A stretch of 5,172 nucleotides of DNA from Dehalococcoidia bacterium (lineage in GTDB: Bacteria; Chloroflexota; Dehalococcoidia; GIF9; UBA5629). The position numbers and the translations under genes are program-made. The stretch covers positions 1 to 5,172 of the forward strand of contig DNCV01000067.1 in NCBI GenBank assembly GCA_003484395.1, written 5' to 3'. Shown one piece after another: positions 1-5,172 of this stretch (within the stretch, counting starts at the first letter, position 1; each line of letters opens with the position of its first letter). Under the pieces are notes generated by a model. The model searched no databases. It was not told the origin of the DNA and saw only the letters and a list, made by a program, of their open reading frames with translations.

Positions 1-1
1 T

Positions 2-286
2 TTGAGCGGCTATCTTTATACGGACGGCGTGCAATATGTGGCTGAACAAGGTGGCGCCTACTGGCTTGTGGACAAGATCCTGTTTATAACCCGGGCAAAG
101 GTGAAGCTACAGGAGTTCGGGGTCTGGAAACTGGCTGTGCGCGAGGATCGTTCAGCCACACTTGTTTGTGAAGACGGTAATTATCACAAGCTTTTTGAAG
201 AGAAGATCGACTGGACGGATTTTCCGCTCGAAAAGGTTGAGCTGTGGTTTGAAAACGGCGTCTTGATACTGCCGAGTGAACATTAA
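2..286 (+). CDS. DUF6876-like hypothetical protein, 5' end outside the window
   Basis: The visible part is 94 residues and ends in a TAA at 284-286. The frame is open to the left edge, and the only start near the edge is a TTG at base 2 with no visible ribosome site, so the gene most likely begins upstream. The segments YTDGVQYVAEQGGAYWLVDKI near the start, then WKLAV, CEDGN, TDFPLEKVELWFENGVLILPSEH at the end, match my recollection of the uncharacterised DUF6876 family. That family usually has some tens of residues before YTDG, which fits a truncated start. I see no signal peptide, membrane segment or catalytic motif. The stop lies 18 bases before the ATG of the ubiquitin-like gene, so the two are probably co-transcribed. 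Function is unknown; a link to the conjugation pathway rests only on position. Coding status is likely; the family name is from memory. Confidence 0.75.
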   Translation: MSGYLYTDGVQYVAEQGGAYWLVDKILFITRAKVKLQEFGVWKLAVREDRSATLVCEDGNYHKLFEEKIDWTDFPLEKVELWFENGVLILPSEH

Positions 287-290
287 AGAG

Positions 291-296
291 AGGAGG
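291..296 (+). promoter_or_regulatory. Ribosome binding site that fixes the ubiquitin-like start
   Basis: AGGAGG lies eight bases before the ATG at 305. A GTG at 296 in the same frame overlaps this site and so cannot be the true start; the ATG at 305 is preferred. Confidence 0.85.
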
Positions 297-304
297 TGAA
301 TACT

Positions 305-535
305 ATGCAATTAAACGATCTGAACGGGAAAACCACCGTTAAAGTCGCAGGAGAAGAGATAAGCGTCAATGCTTCTGATTCCGTCAAGGATACCTTAAAA
401 AGGCTTCTTGAGGAGAAGGGTATTGATTCCTTCACGATCCTGGTTGACGGCGCTGAGGTGGCGTCAACGGCTGATCTGCCAGAGACGTTTGCGGATCACG
501 AAATCGAGGTGCAAAGATACGTCAAGGCAGGCTAA
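305..535 (+). CDS. Ubiquitin-like beta-grasp modifier, C-terminal Gly
   Basis: This 76-residue protein has the order expected of a beta-grasp ubiquitin-like fold: strands around TTVKVAG and EEISVNAS (10-24), an amphipathic helix from about 26 to 39 (VKDTLKRLLEEKG), a strand SFTILVDG (42-49), and a last strand HEIEVQRYVKAG that ends at Gly76. A free C-terminal Gly is what E1 enzymes adenylate in ubiquitin, ThiS and MoaD. Here the end is Ala-Gly and not Gly-Gly, and no extra tail needs removal. The start at 305 follows a strong AGGAGG; the in-frame GTG at 296 is discounted. It is followed by E2-like, E1-like and JAMM genes, so the likely role is a protein modifier. ThiS/MoaD-type sulfur carriage is the alternative, less likely with an E2-like partner. 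Fold assignment is inferred from pattern, without structure comparison. Confidence 0.85.
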   Translation: MQLNDLNGKTTVKVAGEEISVNASDSVKDTLKRLLEEKGIDSFTILVDGAEVASTADLPETFADHEIEVQRYVKAG

Positions 536-537
536 GA

Positions 538-543
538 AAGGAG
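538..543 (+). other. Shine-Dalgarno-like AAGGAG without a start codon
   Basis: A strong ribosome-binding-like sequence sits just after the stop of the ubiquitin-like gene. No ATG, GTG or TTG follows at a usable distance; the next gene starts 60 bases later, beyond a terminator hairpin. It may be a remnant of an older gene junction or chance. Confidence 0.3.
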
Positions 544-553
544 ACAAAGATAC

Positions 554-591
554 GGGAAAGAGGGGAGCGTTTCCCCTCTTTCCCTATTTTT
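554..591 (+). terminator. Intrinsic terminator or attenuator inside the operon
   Basis: A perfect 13-bp stem pairs 554-566 (GGGAAAGAGGGGA) with 572-584 (TCCCCTCTTTCCC) around a five-base loop (567-571), followed directly by TATTTTT (585-591). It begins 18 bases after the stop of the ubiquitin-like gene and ends 12 bases before the E2-like ATG. I see no promoter in the short gap, so the enzyme genes probably depend on readthrough. The expected effect is much more modifier mRNA than enzyme mRNA. Confidence 0.85.
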
Positions 592-603
592 CAAGGCGCA
601 AAA

Positions 604-1206
604 ATGATTGATGAAAAATTGATACATAACGCAAAACCGGCATCTAAAGTCATCGAAAGCATTGACGACTCCTGGCGCCAGTTTGTGGAGAATTTGAAAG
701 AGCAGACGTTCAAAGTCCCTTTCAAAGGAGACTACAGGTGTTGTGTTAAAAACGACTTTTTCCACGTTGAAGCCTACGTGGGCCCTCTTGTGATCGACAA
801 ACTCTACGATGGCCACAACACCTATCTGCTCAAAACCCCCGTCAAGCATGGGTCTTTCACGCTCTACGGCGAGTATGACCAGGCCGGGGATTTTTGCGAC
901 TTTGTTTCAGAACCTGAAATCGGCTGCCATTATCTGGCCATGAATAATATGGACGTTGGCCGAAAGATCTGCACAGGAGACCTCCAGATTAACAACGCGA
1001 GCCTCAATTCGCTTGAAGCGCTCAAGGCAATGGCACTGGAGGTCATCAGGTCCTTCAGGCTCATTAACCTGACGTCTCTGGGCACCGTGATATTACCTGA
1101 AGGATATTCTGTCCTTAAAGATATCTTGTCTGATAAGTCCAAAAGCCCTGAGATTAAAGCAAGGAGCCTGCTGGACGCTAGATTAATCGAACCATTATTA
1201 AAATAG
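604..1206 (+). CDS. E2-like ubiquitin-conjugating-fold protein
   Basis: The product is 200 residues. Its key signature is CHYLAMNNMDVGRKICTGDL at 108-127. An Asn pair (N114, N115) followed after seven residues by Cys in a hydrophobic-Cys-x-Gly context (C123) resembles the active-site region of bacterial E2-like families such as PRTRC system protein B, where a PN-type motif precedes IC-x-G. C123 is thus the predicted thioester cysteine. Upstream, beta-rich segments (RCCVKNDFFHVEAYVG, TYLLKTPVKHGSFTLYGEY) fit the E2 sheet, and the C-terminal third is helical. Only a weak AAGG (593-596) precedes the ATG, just beyond a terminator. The E1-like gene begins 11 bases after its stop. Overall similarity to classical E2 enzymes is low, and the assignment depends on the motif plus context. 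Confidence is high that it is a gene and moderate for E2 function. Confidence 0.75.
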   Translation: MIDEKLIHNAKPASKVIESIDDSWRQFVENLKEQTFKVPFKGDYRCCVKNDFFHVEAYVGPLVIDKLYDGHNTYLLKTPVKHGSFTLYGEYDQAGDFCDFVSEPEIGCHYLAMNNMDVGRKICTGDLQINNASLNSLEALKAMALEVIRSFRLINLTSLGTVILPEGYSVLKDILSDKSKSPEIKARSLLDARLIEPLLK

Positions 1207-1217
1207 GAGAAGAAACA

Positions 1218-2153
1218 ATGCCTCAAGGAGCTATTTACAGCCGTCAGGAGTTAATCGACCAACTAGACATACCGGAAATTGCTACAGTCATAGGGTGCGG
1301 CGGCACAGGGTTCTGGACCGCGGTGTTTCTGGCGATGAGCGGGGTTGAAGAATTAGTCCTGATCGACCGCGATATCATCGAGATATCCAATCTGAACAGG
1401 CTGCTTTTGGAAGAGCGGCATGTGGGAAAGAAAAAGATTGAGGTTTTAAAAGAGATCCTTTCGGGCATCAGGAAATCCACGCGGATCGAAATCCACGATA
1501 TGCGTATCGAAAAACATTCGGACTGTCAGGTCCTGCGCGGGAAAGTATTCTGCTGTACGGATAATCTGAAAAGCCAGCAGCTTATCTGCGCTTACTGTAA
1601 GAAGAACGACTTAATCTATCAGAGGATAGGTTATGACGGCACAATTTTGAACGTCTCCAGGGCCTTTCCGCTGTCCTTTAAGGAAGTTGAAGGACAGCAA
1701 GGCTATACGTTCACCCCTTCTTGGGTTGTGCCGGCGGCAATAGCATCCGCAGCCGGCGTCGCTTCGGTGATGTATAAGCGGCTGTCTTTGATGGAAGATT
1801 TGGGCAAGCTGCACATACAGCATTCTTCCTTTGTCCCTGAGAAGATCCTGGATGAGGCTAAGCAGGAACGTGAAGATTACATCACAGACCATATTGATGA
1901 CTATCTTCCAAGCGGTTATGGGTATTGTGACGATTGTAATCATTGCGACGACTGTAACAGGGTGGATCCGGAAGATCACTGCTCAGACTGTGACAAGGAA
2001 TATACGCAAGGCGATCTTGACGAAAAAATCGCGGAAGAAAAAGAAGACTGGCTGAAAGAAACGATAGAAGAGATCAAGTCAGGAGAGATTGTCAGCGAAG
2101 AATTGAAAGAAGCTCTTAAGCAATGGACAAAAGTCAATCACAGGAGGCCATAA
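1218..2153 (+). CDS. ThiF/E1-like adenylyltransferase with Cys-rich tail
   Basis: The 311-residue product has the E1/MoeB/ThiF core: nucleotide-binding GCGGTG (26-31), LIDRD (48-52) with EISNLNR (55-61), GKKK (70-73), and CTDN (113-116) at the Mg/ATP-binding Asp. These residues would adenylate the C-terminal Gly of the upstream modifier. In a hand alignment to MoeB, the position of the crossover-loop cysteine falls near T164 in GYTFTPSWVVP (162-172); no Cys is found between 128 and 236. The tail from about 210 is unusual: six cysteines at 237, 240, 243, 246, 255 and 258 form CxxC-x2-CxxC-x8-CxxC in an Asp-rich stretch, suggesting metal binding. A charged helical end (265-305) follows. The ATG at 1218 follows AGGAGA. 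The stop is one base before the next ATG, so expression with the JAMM gene is tightly linked. Confidence 0.92.
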   Translation: MPQGAIYSRQELIDQLDIPEIATVIGCGGTGFWTAVFLAMSGVEELVLIDRDIIEISNLNRLLLEERHVGKKKIEVLKEILSGIRKSTRIEIHDMRIEKHSDCQVLRGKVFCCTDNLKSQQLICAYCKKNDLIYQRIGYDGTILNVSRAFPLSFKEVEGQQGYTFTPSWVVPAAIASAAGVASVMYKRLSLMEDLGKLHIQHSSFVPEKILDEAKQEREDYITDHIDDYLPSGYGYCDDCNHCDDCNRVDPEDHCSDCDKEYTQGDLDEKIAEEKEDWLKETIEEIKSGEIVSEELKEALKQWTKVNHRRP

Positions 2154-2154
2154 G

Positions 2155-2814
2155 ATGAATAATAGCCAAAACAATGCAAGTAATATCTTAAACGTCAATA
2201 TCAAAAATTATACTGACTGCGGATGGTGTTCGGATAAGACGAACGAAGAGATCTTGAATATTCCCTGGTCTATTTGGAGCCAGTGGCTGTTTATTTCGCA
2301 ACGCATGGGGAAGAGGGAGTGGGGAGCGATATTTTGGGTCAAGGATAATACCATAACAAGTTTTAAGATTCCAAAACAGGAAGTCACTTCTGTTGAGTGC
2401 GGATTTAAAGAGGAGTTAGGCGGCGACGGGATCATCCATTCCCATCACGATATGGGCGCATTTCATTCAAGCCAGGATGATGCCCACGCGCGGAATTTAT
2501 ATCAGTATTCCATAGTTCTTTCGAATTCCGAAGGAAGCATCTGCACCAAAAGGGTAAAACTGCCATGCGGTGCGTTTGGCTATATGCAGGTGCGGCTTAG
2601 GATCATCGATCTGCCGGAAGTCGATTTTGCAAAAATCGGTGAAAAAAAGAGAGAATTCCTTGCGGAGCAACCTGAAAAAGAAATGATCCAGCAGGCGCAA
2701 TTCGACGAGTTGCAAATGCAATGCGAAGAATGCGTAAAATCTGATTGTCATGGCTGCGAAATCTTTCTTGCCATGCAGGAGATAGAAGCCGGAATGTTCG
2801 GAGCCGGAATTTAG
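2155..2814 (+). CDS. JAMM/Mov34-type metalloprotease, probable deconjugase
   Basis: This 219-residue protein carries a full JAMM zinc-protease motif: Glu55 (KREWGAIF), then H95-x-H97, seven residues, S105, two residues, D108 (IHSHHDMGAFHSSQDD). In the JAB1/MPN/Mov34 family the two His and the Asp bind zinc and the Glu activates water; members cleave isopeptide bonds or the C-terminal tails of ubiquitin-like proteins. The adjacent modifier already ends in Gly, so removal of conjugates is the likelier job. A second, C-terminal cluster CxxC-x4-CxxC (C190, C193, C198, C201) could hold another zinc. The N-terminus has a WCSDKTN segment but no signal peptide, so the enzyme should be cytoplasmic. 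A strong AGGAGG (2142-2147) precedes the ATG, with one base between genes. Catalytic assignment is strong; the substrate is inferred from the operon. Confidence 0.92.
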   Translation: MNNSQNNASNILNVNIKNYTDCGWCSDKTNEEILNIPWSIWSQWLFISQRMGKREWGAIFWVKDNTITSFKIPKQEVTSVECGFKEELGGDGIIHSHHDMGAFHSSQDDAHARNLYQYSIVLSNSEGSICTKRVKLPCGAFGYMQVRLRIIDLPEVDFAKIGEKKREFLAEQPEKEMIQQAQFDELQMQCEECVKSDCHGCEIFLAMQEIEAGMFGAGI

Positions 2815-3062
2815 GAGGCCCGAGAGAAAGGCAAGAGAAGAGCTGCGGGATGATATTGGTATGGTTGGTTTCTGTTCTGCGGTCCCGCATGATCAAAGTC
2901 ATGCGTCAAAAGATGCCGTATGGTGACGTTGTTCACTATTTATGCCGATTGTGGAGGATTAAATTTATACCGTTTTTTCCGTCGATAGAAAAGAGTATTT
3001 GAAAAGTCGGGCAAAAATAAATCCTTGATTTCTTTGGAGAAATATGTTAAGCCATACTCACT
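2815..3062. other. Gap after the conjugation operon, no convincing gene
   Basis: No gene is well supported here. AGGAGG (2813-2818) overlaps the JAMM stop but no start codon follows at a normal distance. Short frames exist: an ATG at 2850 gives about 50 residues to 3002, and an ATG at 2861 gives 21 residues to 2926. Neither has a good ribosome site or a recognisable motif. A 7-bp inverted repeat (CGCATGA 2886-2892, TCATGCG 2899-2905) has no T-tract. I see no clear terminator for the operon and no clear promoter for the next gene. Confidence 0.5.
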
Positions 3063-3085
3063 ATGGAGAGAGTTTTCATTTTTGA
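3044..3085 (+). other. Possible 13-codon leader ORF overlapping the receiver gene start
   Basis: An ATG at 3044 is preceded by GGAG (3036-3039) and runs 13 codons (MLSHTHYGESFHF) to a TGA at 3083-3085, crossing the ATG at 3063 in another frame. The receiver gene itself lacks a close ribosome site, so translational coupling is possible. The evidence is weak. Confidence 0.2.
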
Positions 3086-3839
3086 TGAAGATATCAAGGC
3101 GAGATCTTTTCTTTATGAGTTGATTTCAGAGCTTGGGTGGGGCGTGCACACGGTCGCCTCCGGCTCCGTGATCCTTGATTTATTGAAGAATGAACGCCCC
3201 GGCCTGATCATTCTTGCTGAGCAGGAAGGGGAATTTTGCGGTTTTTCCCTCGTTAAAAAAATTCGAATATTCGATAAAGACGTAAAAATCATCGTATTTT
3301 TCAATCCATCCTCCGGCCCTTGCCGGGATCCCGAACAAGTCTCAAGAGAATCAGATATCAGCGCCTATCTTCCCAAGGATTTCCAGGACCCCTGCATCAT
3401 TAAAAAAATTATTTCTGTATTGAATCAACAAAGCTATATTAAACCCGAAGGCATAGCGATACGTGGAAAAATCCTCGTTGTCGATGATGAACTAGAAGGC
3501 AGGGAAACGGTGGCTAATTTCTTGCGCAGGAGGGGGTTTGCCGCTGATGTCGCCTTGAGCGGAGAAGAGTGTCTGGAAAAAATCAAACAGAAGACTTTTG
3601 ACCTTGTCCTCCTGGATATTTCCTTGGCGGGCATGGATGGCCTTTTGACGCTCAAGCGGATCAAGGAAATCAACCCGAATATCAAGGTGATCATGAGCAC
3701 AGGGCTTGTCAGTTCCGAGGTCATGGAACAGGCAAGATCTCTTGGTGCGGCTGACTATCTGATGAAGCCATTTAATTTCGGAAGCCTGGAAGCCTCTTTA
3801 GTTAGTTTGCTGATCACTGAAAAAAGGGCAGAGCGATGA
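3063..3839 (+). CDS. Double receiver protein: pseudo-receiver plus receiver, no output domain
   Basis: The 258-residue product holds two CheY-like receiver units. The second (about 135-255) is complete: KILVVDDE with acidic pair D141/D142, phospho-acceptor D185 in LVLLDISLAGMDG, T213 in VIMSTG, and K235 in DYLMKPF. The first (about 1-122) keeps FDED (D8-D10) and a LPK lysine (K105), but the acceptor position in LIILAEQ is Ala52, so it should not be phosphorylated. No DNA-binding, kinase or cyclase domain follows, so output is probably by protein contact in a two-component relay; no kinase partner is visible. An in-frame TAA at 3048 forces the start to the ATG at 3063, though no good ribosome site is close. 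It stands apart from the operon before it and is closed by a terminator at 3917. Confidence 0.9.
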   Translation: MERVFIFDEDIKARSFLYELISELGWGVHTVASGSVILDLLKNERPGLIILAEQEGEFCGFSLVKKIRIFDKDVKIIVFFNPSSGPCRDPEQVSRESDISAYLPKDFQDPCIIKKIISVLNQQSYIKPEGIAIRGKILVVDDELEGRETVANFLRRRGFAADVALSGEECLEKIKQKTFDLVLLDISLAGMDGLLTLKRIKEINPNIKVIMSTGLVSSEVMEQARSLGAADYLMKPFNFGSLEASLVSLLITEKRAER

Positions 3840-3916
3840 TGACGTCCTATTTAACCTTTTAAAGCCGAGGCGAGGTAAACTCAGTCAGCAAGGGATAGGT
3901 TTCTGTATAAATATGG

Positions 3917-3951
3917 CCTCTGCCGCAGTTATCGGCAGAGGTTTTATTTTT
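3917..3951 (+). terminator. Intrinsic terminator after the receiver gene
   Basis: A perfect 9-bp stem pairs CCTCTGCCG (3917-3925) with CGGCAGAGG (3933-3941) around a seven-base loop, followed by TTTTATTTTT (3942-3951). It lies about 77 bases after the receiver stop and should end that transcript. Confidence 0.9.
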
Positions 3952-3955
3952 AATC

Positions 3956-4076
3956 CCCTTGTCGGAATGCCACGGGCTTTTGCCCGAAGATGAACAAGGG
4001 ACGTCACCCCACGGGGGGCTGCCCGAAGGGCAAGACCGTGGGGTTTCAGGTTTGCAGATTTATTGTTGGCTGCAAA
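3956..4076. repeat. Three tandem stem-loops: structured RNA or palindromic repeat element
   Basis: Three helices follow one another. First, CCCTTGT (3956-3962) pairs with ACAAGGG (3994-4000) enclosing CGGGC-TTTT-GCCCG (3973-3986). Second, CCCCACGG (4007-4014) pairs with CCGTGGGG (4036-4043) enclosing TGCCC-GAA-GGGCA (4020-4032). Third, TTTGCAG (4051-4057) pairs with CTGCAAA (4070-4076), and a T6 run lies at 4089-4094. The string TGCCCGAAG occurs twice (3981-3989, 4020-4028). The region comes after a strong terminator and no gene starts close downstream. It may be a small RNA, part of a leader, or a REP/MITE-like element; sequence alone does not decide, nor which strand is transcribed. A minus-strand open frame across it (3885-4136) is judged a by-product. 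Confidence 0.55.
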
Positions 4077-4094
4077 CGCGGTTCTTGATTTTTT

Positions 4095-4406
4095 GGTAGA
4101 GTAGAATGTGCAACGCAAAAGAGTACTAATACCCATTGCTACCTGCTTTGGTTTTGTTGTATATTTATGCTGGATGCAGGCAGCTTGTTTTGATCGTAGG
4201 ATATTGAAATGACTGGAAGTCGTTGGAAGATATAAGGTTAAATCTCAAAAATAATAAATATCGACGGTTTGATTGAGCGTTTGGTCTGTCGAGGGGATCA
4301 TCAGGAGTTGTCAAGAGGCAGGGCATAAAAATAATGGGTAGGGAAAGATGCTGATTTTTTTTGACAAAACAGGCGATAAGAATTTCAAAAATCTGGTGGA
4401 AGATCG
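4095..4406. other. Noncoding stretch with only weak structure
   Basis: I see no gene. A possible small hairpin (AATGACT, GGA, AGTCGTT, one G-U pair) lies near 4208-4224, and TCGAC (4261-4265) could pair with GTCGA (4288-4292) over a long loop. A T8 run leads into TTGACA (4361-4366), a good -35 sequence, but no -10 box is found at 16-18 bases. AT-rich sequence increases to the right, toward the promoter region of the surface-protein gene. Confidence 0.5.
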
Positions 4407-4418
4407 AGTTAATTAACT
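4407..4418. promoter_or_regulatory. 12-base perfect palindrome, possible operator
   Basis: AGTTAATTAACT is a perfect palindrome that ends eight bases before the proposed -35 box. Its position suits a regulator-binding site, but AT-rich palindromes also arise by chance. Confidence 0.3.
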
Positions 4419-4426
4419 AATAATTC

Positions 4427-4454
4427 TTGATTTTTTTGTTTAACTTGTTATATT
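4427..4454 (+). promoter_or_regulatory. Sigma-70-like promoter for the surface-protein gene
   Basis: TTGATT (4427-4432) and TATATT (4449-4454) are separated by 16 bases in AT-rich sequence, predicting a transcript start near 4461 and a 5' leader of about 50 bases. It is the best promoter match upstream of the gene, though the host's promoter consensus is not known. Confidence 0.5.
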
Positions 4455-4464
4455 GGAAGCAAAG

Positions 4465-4483
4465 CAACGTTGAATAAACGTTG
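4465..4483 (+). promoter_or_regulatory. Leader hairpin or operator
   Basis: CAACGTT (4465-4471) and AACGTTG (4477-4483) form a perfect 7-bp inverted repeat with loop GAATA. It lies at the predicted 5' end of the transcript and before the ribosome site, so it could stabilise the mRNA or bind a regulator. The same loop GAATA occurs in the hairpin at 4603-4623. Confidence 0.45.
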
Positions 4484-4496
4484 TAAAGTTGTGAAA

Positions 4497-4503
4497 GGGA
4501 GGG
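4497..4503 (+). promoter_or_regulatory. Ribosome binding site of the surface-protein gene
   Basis: GGGAGGG ends seven bases before the ATG at 4511. The earlier ATG at 4504 lies too close to this site and its frame stops after 12 codons (4540-4542), so 4511 is the start. AGGGAGGG (4496-4503) can pair fully with the CU repeat in the same mRNA, counting G-U pairs. Confidence 0.8.
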
Positions 4504-4510
4504 ATGTGTG

Positions 4511-5172
<662 letters not shown>

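Noticed and set aside
296..298. GTG start for the ubiquitin-like gene
   Set aside because: The GTG overlaps the AGGAGG ribosome site, which is properly spaced for the ATG at 305.
532..849. Minus-strand frame of 105 residues
   Set aside because: It is antisense to the E2-like gene and includes the terminator hairpin; the plus-strand protein has the motifs and operon context.
1611..1979. Minus-strand frame of 122 residues
   Set aside because: It lies antisense to the E1-like core, which has clear conserved motifs; composition is that of a shadow frame.
2745..3002. Plus-strand frame of 85 residues starting inside the JAMM gene
   Set aside because: It overlaps the C-terminal CxxC region in another frame, lacks a ribosome site at 2745, and shows no domain. 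A shorter version from 2850 also lacks support.
3885..4136. Minus-strand frame of 83 residues
   Set aside because: It runs across the paired arms of the stem-loop region and the terminator, has no clear ribosome site, and its sequence simply mirrors the palindromes.
4361..4389. TTGACA at 4361 as a promoter -35 box
   Set aside because: No acceptable -10 sequence occurs 16-18 bases downstream; the match at 4427-4454 is better.

Overview
The window looks like a chromosomal segment of an uncultivated, roughly 45-50% GC bacterium. The surface protein at the right edge (signal peptide, a conserved start of the type LSSPYTWCSDGTGDFFLP, then a DUF2341-like segment) and the tandem receiver protein recall candidate phyla such as Omnitrophota. 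That placement is inference from style and not a database result.

Bases 1-2814 hold a compact plus-strand operon for a bacterial ubiquitin-like conjugation pathway. In order: the end of a DUF6876-like protein, a 76-residue ubiquitin-like protein ending in Ala-Gly, an E2-like protein with an NN...ICTG active-site signature, a ThiF/E1-like adenylyltransferase with a Cys-rich tail, and a JAMM metalloprotease with a complete E, HxH, x7, S, x2, D motif. Together these could activate the modifier (E1), pass it to targets (E2) and remove it (JAMM). A perfect 13-bp intrinsic terminator lies between the modifier gene and the three enzyme genes. It probably lets the modifier be made in excess.

Bases 2815-3062 have no convincing gene. 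Bases 3063-3839 encode a 258-residue double receiver protein: an N-terminal pseudo-receiver lacking the phospho-acceptor Asp, then a complete receiver. A strong intrinsic terminator follows at 3917-3951.

Bases 3952-4420 are noncoding. They hold three consecutive stem-loops (3956-4076), possibly an RNA or a dispersed palindromic repeat, and then about 300 bases with only weak structure.

Bases 4407-5172 carry a promoter-like region, a 5'-leader hairpin, and the start of an exported protein whose reading frame runs off the window. The frame passes through an uninterrupted (CT)20 microsatellite upstream of the signal peptide. Only the present repeat number (20, or another count that is 2 modulo 3) keeps the frame open, because both other frames stop within six bases of the repeat. 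An intrinsic-terminator-like hairpin with a U-tract lies inside the coding sequence just after those stops. This arrangement predicts a phase-variable ON/OFF switch in which frame loss may also shut off transcription. The phase-variable locus and the ubiquitin-like operon with its internal terminator are the two most notable systems here.
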